Assembly: GCA_937916025.1 (NCBI GenBank)
Contig: CALGGX010000316.1
Location: 1-6,667, forward strand
Direction of reading: 5' to 3'
Source of the DNA: an uncultured Selenomonadales bacterium
GTDB lineage: Bacteria > Bacillota_C > Negativicutes > Selenomonadales > Selenomonadaceae
Length of the DNA stretch: 6,667 bases
Shown: positions 1-6,661 of the stretch, one piece after another
Position numbering within the stretch: position 1 is the first letter of the stretch
How the letters are laid out: every line of letters starts with the position of its first letter
The notes under the pieces: model-generated
What the model was told of the DNA's origin: nothing
Database searches by the model: none
The model's input: only the letters and a program-made list of their open reading frames with translations
Made by a program: the position numbers and the translations under genes

Positions 1-1419
<1,419 letters not shown>

Positions 1420-1426
1420 GCCCTCA

Positions 1427-1431
1427 CTCCT
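1427..1431 (-). promoter_or_regulatory. Ribosome binding site of the GIY-YIG gene
   Basis: AGGAG on the minus strand, 7 bases before ATG 1419. It fixes the start immediately before the GIY-YIG core. The -35 box of an opposing promoter begins only 7 bases further upstream, at 1439. Confidence 0.8.
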
Positions 1432-1438
1432 TTTGCTG

Positions 1439-1468
1439 TTGACAGCGCGGCGCGGGGCGTGATAGAAT
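1439..1468 (+). promoter_or_regulatory. Plus-strand sigma70-type promoter opposing the nuclease gene
   Basis: TTGACA (1439-1444, perfect -35), an 18-base spacer, then TAGAAT (1463-1468, one mismatch to TATAAT) preceded by TG at 1460-1461, giving an extended -10. Predicted start is about 1475. No gene on the plus strand follows; the transcript would enter a long hairpin at once and, if it continued, run antisense into the porin 3' end. The match to consensus is seen directly; activity is inferred. Confidence 0.6.
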
Positions 1469-1474
1469 GAAAAT

Positions 1475-1541
1475 GCAGAAAGGCTCCGTGCCGTGCTGAT
1501 TGTTCTTTAGACGAGTCAATCATACACGCTCGGGGCTTTTC
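1475..1541 (+). ncRNA. Candidate antisense hairpin RNA facing the nuclease mRNA
   Basis: Begins at the predicted start of the plus-strand promoter. The sequence folds into one long imperfect hairpin: 1478-1488 pairs with 1531-1541 (11 pairs, two of them G-U), CGTG 1492-1495 pairs with CACG 1525-1528, and TGATTG 1497-1502 pairs with CAATCA 1517-1522, leaving a 14-base apical loop (1503-1516). The 3' arm ends in GGGGCTTTTC, which could act as a terminator. The two G-U pairs become A-C mismatches on the other strand, so the fold is better as plus-strand RNA. It is complementary to the first ~38 bases of the predicted nuclease mRNA. It could instead be a two-way terminator after the porin gene. 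No known RNA family is recognised. Confidence 0.4.
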
Positions 1542-1547
1542 TGTCAA
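1519..1547 (-). promoter_or_regulatory. Promoter of the GIY-YIG gene
   Basis: On the minus strand TTGACA (1547-1542), a 17-base spacer and TATGAT (1524-1519): consensus -35 and spacing, one mismatch in the -10. Predicted start about 1512, giving a leader of about 93 bases to ATG 1419. The -35 lies 6 bases after the porin stop codon. It can drive the nuclease and, with only 46 bases between them, bglF. Confidence 0.75.
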
Positions 1548-1553
1548 CGGAAA

Positions 1554-2951
1554 TCAGAAGAAGAGATTCGCTTGGAAGCGATAGAGATCATTGCGGGCAT
1601 CGGTGTCAATCTCACGCGCCCAAGTATAGAACGTGTCGAGCAGAATGTTTTTCGCCGGAACCCACGCTACACCGAAACGGAAAAACTTCTCGTTCAGCCC
1701 GCACCAATCCGTGACGGTGATCCAATTCAGAGCCGGCTCATAACGATAGTCGGCGGTGATTGCATACGAGCCGGGCTTTTGAAGATCGGCATTTTTGTAC
1801 TGAAGTTGCAACCAACGTCCGGGTTTCTTCGTCTTCGTTCCGGCGATCGGATTGTCGGCGCGTTTCGCATTGCCGTTGATCGTACCCGCGCGGAGATCCC
1901 AATTGTTGTCGAACTTGTAATGCGCATGCGTGTAATACGAAAAGACGCGATCATCCGGGTCTTGGTAACGACTCTCCATTCCGGAGGTGTACGCCACGCC
2001 GAAGTTGATGTCTGCCTTTCTGCTGAACGGATAGAACGCGCGCAAGCTCGTGATTTCCTCGCTGTCGCGGTCGCCGCCCATGAAGTTATCCCATAAATCC
2101 ATTTTGCCGACCGTAAGGAACGTCTTAAAATCTTTCTTGCCGTAAGTCAATTGAGCACCGGCGAAATCGCAGTCTATGTCCATGCCCCAGCCGAACGGAT
2201 TCCATTCATTCCACTTACCAGCTTTGACCGTGAGCGCGTCGCCGAGCATTTTGCCGGTCACGTACGTGTCCATCTTGAAGCCGGTATCGTTCTCGCCGTT
2301 GTCGCTGAAGGCAAGGTTGCGCGTCTTGTCGAAGCCGCTCAACGAGTTACGATAGCCGAAGTCGACCGTCGCCGACCAGTCGTCGTTGACTTTGTAGTGC
2401 GAGGCAACCTGAATGTGCATCATGTTCGCGCGCGTCGTTCGAGTGGTTCCGCCGGAGCCGTTGTCCTTCAGGAAGTGATCGTTACGAACGCGCGCGTAGC
2501 CGTCGAAGCTGAACCGATCGGCGAGTGCCGCCAACTTGTCTTGCCGGTCTTTGTCTTGCTGCGTGAACGGAATGGAATCTTTGTCGGTGAGCTTTTCGAG
2601 CGCGCGGTCGTCGAGCCGATCGAGCTTGCTGATCAACTCGAGCTTCTTGATGTCGTACACATATTCCGCGCGGAGCCGATCGAGAGTCGAACGCTGTTCG
2701 GACGTCAATGCATCGACATTGCGCGAAGCCTCGTCGACGATCATCGCCATCTCCAACCGGCTCAAGATCCGACCGTCGGGAATTTTCGTCGGATAATCGG
2801 CGATCTTGCCCGTCGACAGCAATTCGTTGACGGCGGTGTAAGTCCAACTTTCCGCCGGAACGTCGGCGAAGAAATTCGACGACGCATGAACCTGTCCGAG
2901 ACTCCCGAACAGTGCCGCGCTGATCACCGCTGCGGCTAACTTTTTACGCAT
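1554..2951 (-). CDS. SLH-domain outer-membrane porin (OmpM-like)
   Basis: A 465-residue outer-membrane beta-barrel protein of the type found in Negativicutes. A signal peptide (MRKK then a hydrophobic core) is probably cleaved after Ala23 in VHA-SS. One SLH domain follows (about 27-74, FADVPAESWTYTAV through RLEMAMIV); in OmpM-type porins this domain grips the peptidoglycan. A charged helical stalk (about 78-145) leads to the barrel, which starts near FSFDGYARV and ends in the strand RFQANLFF with a terminal Phe, the usual signal for barrel insertion. The start is ATG 2951, 6 bases after GGAGGTG; a TTG 15 bases upstream would put the ribosome site inside the gene. It follows licT by 102 bases that hold a RAT, so LicT probably controls it. 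I infer it is the outer-membrane route for the PTS sugar; the sequence does not show substrate selectivity. Confidence 0.9.
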   Translation of the reverse strand: MRKKLAAAVISAALFGSLGQVHASSNFFADVPAESWTYTAVNELLSTGKIADYPTKIPDGRILSRLEMAMIVDEASRNVDALTSEQRSTLDRLRAEYVYDIKKLELISKLDRLDDRALEKLTDKDSIPFTQQDKDRQDKLAALADRFSFDGYARVRNDHFLKDNGSGGTTRTTRANMMHIQVASHYKVNDDWSATVDFGYRNSLSGFDKTRNLAFSDNGENDTGFKMDTYVTGKMLGDALTVKAGKWNEWNPFGWGMDIDCDFAGAQLTYGKKDFKTFLTVGKMDLWDNFMGGDRDSEEITSLRAFYPFSRKADINFGVAYTSGMESRYQDPDDRVFSYYTHAHYKFDNNWDLRAGTINGNAKRADNPIAGTKTKKPGRWLQLQYKNADLQKPGSYAITADYRYEPALNWITVTDWCGLNEKFFRFGVAWVPAKNILLDTFYTWAREIDTDARNDLYRFQANLFF

Positions 2952-2957
2952 GAGGAG

Positions 2958-2964
2958 CACCTCC
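2958..2964 (-). promoter_or_regulatory. Ribosome binding site of the porin gene
   Basis: GGAGGTG on the minus strand, 6 bases before ATG 2951. It settles the start against the upstream TTG at 2966. Its first two G residues can also pair with the 3' half of the RAT (see 2963-3000). Confidence 0.85.
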
Positions 2965-3000
2965 AAAATTAAAATTGTGGTTTCAACTTTGAAGGTTTGG
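2963..3000 (-). promoter_or_regulatory. Candidate switch structure between RAT and porin ribosome site
   Basis: In minus-strand RNA, AAAGUUG (2990-2984) pairs with CAAUUUU (2977-2971) around a 6-base loop, and CCAAA from the 3' half of the RAT (3000-2996) can pair with UUUUGG (2968-2963), whose GG is the start of the porin ribosome site. The short hairpin is followed by UUUUAAUUUU-rich sequence and might be a weak terminator; alternatively the fold would hide the ribosome site. RAT formation would exclude the longer pairing. There is no GC-rich terminator here, unlike in the licT leader. Hand-folded. Confidence 0.4.
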
Positions 3001-3020
3001 CCGACTTAACGTAACCATCC
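2994..3020 (-). promoter_or_regulatory. Ribonucleic antiterminator (RAT) upstream of the porin
   Basis: A 27-base BglG/LicT target on the minus strand. It begins GGATGGTTACG and ends CGGCCAAACC. Stems GG/CC, TGG/CCA and CG/CG are separated by two asymmetric internal loops (A opposite AA, TTA opposite G) and closed by a 6-base loop. The classical RAT has the same two internal loops with TTG/CAA in the middle stem, so the change to TGG/CCA is compensated. It differs from the licT-leader RAT at only five positions, all in loops. Confidence 0.85.
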
Positions 3021-3027
3021 AATCGTA

Positions 3028-3049
3028 AGGTTTATGAGGGGATTAACCT
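3028..3049 (-). other. Small hairpin just after the licT stop
   Basis: AGGTT (3049-3045) pairs with AACCT (3032-3028), then an A-A mismatch and two more A-T pairs around the loop CCCCTC. It starts 4 bases after the licT stop codon and 7 bases before the porin RAT. No T-run follows, so it is not a convincing terminator; it may be a processing or stability element. Confidence 0.3.
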
Positions 3050-3053
3050 GATT

Positions 3054-3890
3054 TCATTTTTTGGATATGAACTTCGCGATATGGATCGTGAGATAGAACT
3101 TCTCGTCGGAGCTGGCAGTGTAATCGTATTTGCGCTTGACGAGCGCGGCAATCTTTTCGGCACACGCATACGCTTGCGGATACTTGCGCTTGATCATATC
3201 GCCCATCTCTTCGTCAATCTCATCGGCAGTCTCTTGATGCATGAATACACGCTTGGCGAAGAACTTCAGATGCGTCACGAACCGATAGTAATTCATCGAC
3301 TCGCGATCGAAATCAATGCGGCAGACCATTCGCACCACGCTTCCAATCTCTTCCATCAAATTCAAAATGCGATTCGCCATCGGCTGTCGAAAATCCAATT
3401 GACCGTCGATGATGTGCAATGCGATAAAGCCCGCCTCGTCCTCCGGCAGTATCACGTTGAAATTTTTGTTCATAAGCTCGACGGCGTATTGCCCGATCTG
3501 AAATTCCTTCTCATAAAAGCGTTTGATGTCAAGCAACATCATGTTTTTGATCAAAATGCCGTGGCGGATTCGATGAACCGCCATGTGAATGTGATCCGTC
3601 AACGAAATGTAAATGCTGTCGTTGAGACGGCAATCGAGATGTGCCTCGGCGTATTCGATGATGCAGTTGGCGGTTTGAAGGTACTCGATCGAGAGGCTCG
3701 CGACCAGTTCCTTGAATCGATCCATCATGTCTGCGCGGCTGATGGTGTAAATCTTTTCGACGGCAGAGTCCGCAATCCGATCGCCGACACGTCTCTTGAA
3801 TGCAATCCCTCGCCCCATCGCAACGACTTCGCGCCCGGCGGCATTCTCCGTGACTATCACATTATTGTTGAGGATTTTGCGAATGATCAT
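3054..3890 (-). CDS. licT: LicT/BglG-family transcription antiterminator
   Basis: A 278-residue RNA-binding antiterminator, the same length as LicT and BglG (about 277-278). Residues 1-56 are the CAT RNA-binding domain, with the family hallmark start KILNNNVIV (Asn10) and MGRGIAFK (Gly26, Arg27, Phe31). PRD1 follows, with His100 in TDHIHMAVHRIRHG and His159 in GFIALHIIDGQL; PRD2 has His207 in FVTHLKFF and His270 near the C terminus. All four regulatory histidines sit at or within one residue of their LicT positions. In this family the PTS permease inhibits through PRD1 phosphorylation and HPr activates through PRD2; active dimers bind a RAT and prevent termination. Two RATs flank the gene, one in its own leader (autoregulation) and one before the porin. 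The start is ATG 3890, 8 bases after GGAGG; an upstream in-frame TTG at 3908 would add six residues ahead of the conserved start. Confidence 0.96.
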   Translation of the reverse strand: MIIRKILNNNVIVTENAAGREVVAMGRGIAFKRRVGDRIADSAVEKIYTISRADMMDRFKELVASLSIEYLQTANCIIEYAEAHLDCRLNDSIYISLTDHIHMAVHRIRHGILIKNMMLLDIKRFYEKEFQIGQYAVELMNKNFNVILPEDEAGFIALHIIDGQLDFRQPMANRILNLMEEIGSVVRMVCRIDFDRESMNYYRFVTHLKFFAKRVFMHQETADEIDEEMGDMIKRKYPQAYACAEKIAALVKRKYDYTASSDEKFYLTIHIAKFISKK

Positions 3891-3898
3891 TTTGAACG

Positions 3899-3903
3899 CC
3901 TCC
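3899..3903 (-). promoter_or_regulatory. Ribosome binding site of licT
   Basis: GGAGG within GAGGGAGGCG on the minus strand, 8 bases before ATG 3890. It decides the start and lies directly after the T-run of the leader terminator. Confidence 0.85.
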
Positions 3904-3906
3904 CTC

Positions 3907-3960
3907 AAAAATCAAAAGCGGCTAAACCGTACAAGGCAAAAGCCCCGCCGGTCTGGCCGC
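3907..3960 (-). terminator. Intrinsic terminator in the licT leader (RAT-controlled)
   Basis: On the minus strand GCGGCCAGACCG (3960-3949) pairs with CGGTTTAGCCGC (3929-3918): five pairs, one C-A mismatch, six pairs including one G-U. The 19-base inner part can form a further GGC-TTTT-GCC hairpin. TTTT-GA-TTTTT follows (3917-3907). The 5' arm shares 11 bases (3950-3960) with the 3' half of the RAT, so the RAT and terminator cannot form together. It would stop both leader transcripts and read-through from the esterase gene upstream. Confidence 0.85.
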
Positions 3961-3976
3961 AAAAACGTAACCATCC
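3950..3976 (-). promoter_or_regulatory. Ribonucleic antiterminator (RAT) in the licT leader
   Basis: A 27-base LicT/BglG target on the minus strand, starting GGATGGTTACG and ending CGGCCAGACC. Pairs GG/CC, TGG/CCA and CG/CG are separated by internal loops A opposite GA and TTA opposite G, under a 6-base T-rich loop. Its 3' half is the 5' arm of the downstream terminator, the standard arrangement for antitermination by this family. The porin copy at 2994-3020 has the same stems. Confidence 0.9.
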
Positions 3977-3983
3977 GTCTGCA

Positions 3984-3992
3984 TTTATATCA
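3984..3992 (-). promoter_or_regulatory. Possible second licT promoter (extended -10)
   Basis: Minus-strand TGATATAAA: a TG-n extended -10 with TATAAA, no recognisable -35. A start near 3977 would begin the transcript directly at the RAT. A near-identical 16-base block occurs before the SYLF gene at the right edge of the window. Weak evidence on its own. Confidence 0.25.
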
Positions 3993-4027
3993 GCCCGCTC
4001 CCGCGAGCATCGATCACTTTTTTTATA

Positions 4028-4056
4028 ATGATACAGAGTTTTTGCGCTGCTGTCAA
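4028..4056 (-). promoter_or_regulatory. Main promoter of the licT-porin operon
   Basis: On the minus strand TTGACA (4056-4051), 17-base spacer, TATCAT (4033-4028). Predicted start about 4021, giving a leader of about 130 bases containing RAT and terminator. The -35 begins 6 bases after the esterase-like stop codon. No clear catabolite (cre) site was found nearby. Confidence 0.8.
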
Positions 4057-4062
4057 CCGTTT

Positions 4063-6051
4063 TTATTGATCGATAAGCTCCGGTAAGTCTTTGATTTCTG
4101 TCAGCTTGTCAGCGACCGACGCGCATTTGAACGTTTCTTCGGATACAACAAGTGCAAAGGGAAATTCTTTCCAGTCTATGGCGTCGATTCCTTTGATTTC
4201 ATTATTGAAAAGTCGCATTTTGTCTCCGTTGTTAAATTTCCGGAAAAGGTTTTGGAGTATCTCGGCTATATTCCGATTCTGCACGTTGCCATACATTTGC
4301 GCCGCCTCACGGTTCCCCAAAAATGCCGCCGCTGCATCTAAAGTGCCGGAGCCCAGTTTTTCAATCAGCGGCTTTACGTTCCAATAGAGAAGACGGACTT
4401 TGTTGCCGCTCTCTGACAATTTTTGTGCGCATCTGTAGAGACTCAAAACGTAGCATTGTTCAAATACCCTTGCTTTTGCTTCCAACGCAGGCATCGTCGC
4501 CGTTTGCTCTTCGACATAAGCTCTTACGGCTTTTGCGTCGTCGGGATGAACCGCATCAAGATAATTCAGAATGCCGTTATACTCTTTGGAAATGAAATCA
4601 TCGTATTTATCATTGCCGACAGAGGATTTGTAAAGTTGTCTTTCATTGGCTGCAATGCCGATAATAAATTCGATGCCGGAAGCCGCTCCGTGCCGATAGG
4701 CGGCGTACACGTCGACAGGAATCAATTTATCGTCGCGGGTCGGTGCGGACAACTCCGACGCAAGTTTTTGAGACGCTTCTTTCAGCTGTCGCGTTGAAAG
4801 GCGCAAAAGTTCTTTCATCGTCGTTGTCGATGTTGTCTGCAGGAGTTTCTTCGCCAGTTCTCTTGATACTTCCGGGGTCGCGTAAGAGGCAATCGGACTG
4901 CCGTTAAATATGAATGCTCTTTGAAACAATCCCTTTGCCTGCGCCGACGCCGCAAGAAGACTGACGGAGAGTGCGCCCGACTCGAAGCCCATCACCGTAA
5001 TGCGTTCGGGGTCGCCGCCAAATGCCGCTATATTCTCTTTAATCCATCGGAGGGCAGCTATTTGATCCAATAAGCCAAGGTTCAGCGCGTCGGGATATTC
5101 CTCGCCGCCGGGCACTTCGGAAAAATCGATGAAGCCGAAGATACCCAGACGGTAATTGAAGCTGACGGCAATCGCATCCGGATAGATTTTTGTAAAATTT
5201 CCTCCGTACAGTATCGGATCAGCGGAACCGCCGTAGGAAAAATCGCCGTGGTGAAAAATCACGATGACCGATTTTTTATTATGAGTTTTTTTGGCTCCAA
5301 CGCAAATATTAAGCGTAAGGCAATCCTCGCTTTGTCGGTGGTGTTTTAAGACCGAACCGTCGTAATCGACTTGAATTGCTGACGCGCCCAAATATTTTGC
5401 CTCGAACACATCTTCCGATTCCGGCAACGGCTCGGGGGCTTTCCAACGGCGTTCGCCGGCGGGAGGCTGAGCGTAGGGTATGCCGCAGAAGAATATGGAA
5501 TCATTCATTTTTTCGCCGACAAAGACGCCGTTTTTTGTCTTTACCGCGAGCTCGGCATCAAATGCGCCTTTAATCGGCTGATTCTGCTTATTCAGTTCCG
5601 CAAGAACGTCGTTTCTTTTCAGCAGGTAGTCAAATACGAAGCCCTTGCTCCCATCGCCGTAGCTCTCTTGAATTTTTTTTATGCGGTACCGACGGAGCAT
5701 CATACTGAACGCAAACCCCAACATTGACACAACCATTAAATACGCGTATTGTCCCAACAAATATTCGTACATTGATAATTCCGTCGAAGAGACGACGACA
5801 TATTGTATCGCAAAAAATATTGCCATGAACGCGACAAAAACCAAGCATTTGTTCAGCGCGTCAGTTTGTACGGCTTTGCTGAACACAATCTTGTTGGCAA
5901 TTCTGTCGAATGCGAAACCCGCGGTACAGCAACTCAACAAACACTGCCATTGCTCACAGCCCAGTATTCTCGGAATGTCAAAGCTGAGACCATAGCCGAG
6001 TGCCGCAATAATGCCTGCAATAAAATCATCAATCGTAAATAGTTTTTTCAT
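4063..6051 (-). CDS. Membrane-anchored carboxylesterase-fold protein, probably catalytically inactive
   Basis: A 662-residue protein. The N-terminal 125 residues hold three or four hydrophobic segments (about 10-26, possibly 36-57, 68-90, 98-119), then RRYRIKK, which suggests the large C-terminal domain faces the cytoplasm. From about 165 to the end it follows type-B carboxylesterases (para-nitrobenzyl esterase/cholinesterase fold): FFCGIPYAQPPAGERRW (187-203), QSEDCLTLN (240-248), FNYRLGIFGF (298-307), LLDQIAALRWIKENIAAFGGDP (split around 327-348). The catalytic parts are altered: the oxyanion motif HGGG reads HHGD (267-270); the nucleophile elbow GESAG reads GFESG (355-359), placing Glu357 where Ser should be; the catalytic His position in the block ending FLGN aligns with Thr570. 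Only the acidic residue, Glu470, is kept. I infer a pseudoenzyme for binding or scaffolding. The start ATG 6051 lies 10 bases after the SYLF stop, without a good ribosome site, suggesting coupled translation. Confidence 0.85.
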   Translation of the reverse strand: MKKLFTIDDFIAGIIAALGYGLSFDIPRILGCEQWQCLLSCCTAGFAFDRIANKIVFSKAVQTDALNKCLVFVAFMAIFFAIQYVVVSSTELSMYEYLLGQYAYLMVVSMLGFAFSMMLRRYRIKKIQESYGDGSKGFVFDYLLKRNDVLAELNKQNQPIKGAFDAELAVKTKNGVFVGEKMNDSIFFCGIPYAQPPAGERRWKAPEPLPESEDVFEAKYLGASAIQVDYDGSVLKHHRQSEDCLTLNICVGAKKTHNKKSVIVIFHHGDFSYGGSADPILYGGNFTKIYPDAIAVSFNYRLGIFGFIDFSEVPGGEEYPDALNLGLLDQIAALRWIKENIAAFGGDPERITVMGFESGALSVSLLAASAQAKGLFQRAFIFNGSPIASYATPEVSRELAKKLLQTTSTTTMKELLRLSTRQLKEASQKLASELSAPTRDDKLIPVDVYAAYRHGAASGIEFIIGIAANERQLYKSSVGNDKYDDFISKEYNGILNYLDAVHPDDAKAVRAYVEEQTATMPALEAKARVFEQCYVLSLYRCAQKLSESGNKVRLLYWNVKPLIEKLGSGTLDAAAAFLGNREAAQMYGNVQNRNIAEILQNLFRKFNNGDKMRLFNNEIKGIDAIDWKEFPFALVVSEETFKCASVADKLTEIKDLPELIDQ

Positions 6052-6061
6052 GCCGTTTATT

Positions 6062-6631
6062 TTAATTGAGTGTTCGGTATGGAGAAATTCTCGCGCCTTT
6101 GAAAGACAATTCAACCGCCAAACCCTTTTTGTCGAGCTGGTAAACCCACACGCCGTTTGCGATGATTTTGGCGTCTGCAACAGTGCCGCCGCTCACTCCG
6201 TCGCTCGCCTGCGCCGATGCTTCACTGCCGAATTTGATATTGCCCGAAATAAATCTCTCCCACGCCTCTTGATTTTGGATCACGAAAAGCAAATCGTATT
6301 CCTTCGCGCCAAAATTTATGCCCAGAGTTACTTCCGTCATCTTCACGTAGATCCTTTCGTCGGTCTGATTGTTTACGGCAACCCCGCGCCCGTGATCGTC
6401 GCCCATTAAGCCCCACTTTACGCCGGAGGCACTGATTGTGCAGTAAGCATATGCATCTTGAACTGCCGCCTCTGATGCCGGACATTTTTGATACATGCGA
6501 TCCAACACTTGAACGCTCATCTCATCGAGTTTGGCACGAAGCTGCTCGGGTGACTTTTTTGCCGCACATACCGTGCTTGCCGTTATTAAAACCAGCGCAA
6601 ATAAAATCAGTTGAAAAAATTTTTTCTTCAT
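6062..6631 (-). CDS. Secreted SYLF (Ysc84-type) domain protein
   Basis: A 189-residue exported protein. MKKKFFQLILFALVLITAS is a signal peptide, probably cut after Ala23 (VCA-AKK); Cys22 does not sit in a good lipobox, so a lipoprotein is less likely. The rest matches the SYLF/DUF500 lipid-binding domain: an early helical part (about 28-60), then GRGVAVNNQ, VTLGINFGAKEYDLLFVIQNQEAWERF, a KFGSEASAQASDG block and a C-terminal WVYQLDKKGLAVELSFKGARI. In eukaryotes this domain binds phosphoinositides; bacterial members are periplasmic or envelope proteins of unknown job. The start ATG 6631 lies 7 bases after GGAGGTG; an upstream TTG is rejected. It forms a two-gene unit with the esterase-fold gene, 10 bases downstream. 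Family assignment is by motif recognition. Confidence 0.83.
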   Translation of the reverse strand: MKKKFFQLILFALVLITASTVCAAKKSPEQLRAKLDEMSVQVLDRMYQKCPASEAAVQDAYAYCTISASGVKWGLMGDDHGRGVAVNNQTDERIYVKMTEVTLGINFGAKEYDLLFVIQNQEAWERFISGNIKFGSEASAQASDGVSGGTVADAKIIANGVWVYQLDKKGLAVELSFKGARISPYRTLN

Positions 6632-6638
6632 GAAAATA

Positions 6639-6645
6639 CACCTCC
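6639..6645 (-). promoter_or_regulatory. Ribosome binding site of the SYLF gene
   Basis: GGAGGTG on the minus strand, 7 bases before ATG 6631; identical to the porin ribosome site. It decides the start against a TTG at 6649. Confidence 0.85.
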
Positions 6646-6652
6646 GCAATAA

Positions 6653-6661
6653 TTTATATCA
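6653..6661 (-). promoter_or_regulatory. Possible extended -10 of the SYLF-esterase operon
   Basis: Minus-strand TGATATAAA, the same element as at 3984-3992. A start near 6646 would leave a very short leader just holding the ribosome site. Any -35 lies beyond the window edge, so this cannot be judged fully. Confidence 0.3.

Noticed and set aside
1467..1499. Ten-codon plus-strand open frame after the opposing promoter
   Set aside because: It starts inside the -10 box, so a transcript beginning near 1475 would not contain its first ATG; no ribosome site is present.
2151..2939. Long plus-strand open frame opposite the porin gene
   Set aside because: It mirrors the codon pattern of the porin, whose signal peptide, SLH domain and ribosome site are clear. 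The product resembles no known family and has no ribosome site.
2952..2966. Upstream TTG start for the porin
   Set aside because: It would place GGAGGTG inside the gene and put five residues before the signal peptide; ATG 2951 has ideal spacing.
3997..4008. GCTC-GCGG-GAGC hairpin in the licT leader
   Set aside because: Only four base pairs with no adjacent functional signal; likely by chance in a GC-rich patch.
3081..4028. Plus-strand open frame of 315 codons opposite licT
   Set aside because: The minus strand encodes an unmistakable LicT with RAT and promoter; this frame runs through those elements and has no recognisable domains.
6052..6180. A 43-residue N-terminal extension of the esterase-fold protein
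   Set aside because: It would overlap the end of the SYLF domain gene, and its codons are read there in another frame. ATG 6051 starts right before the first hydrophobic segment.
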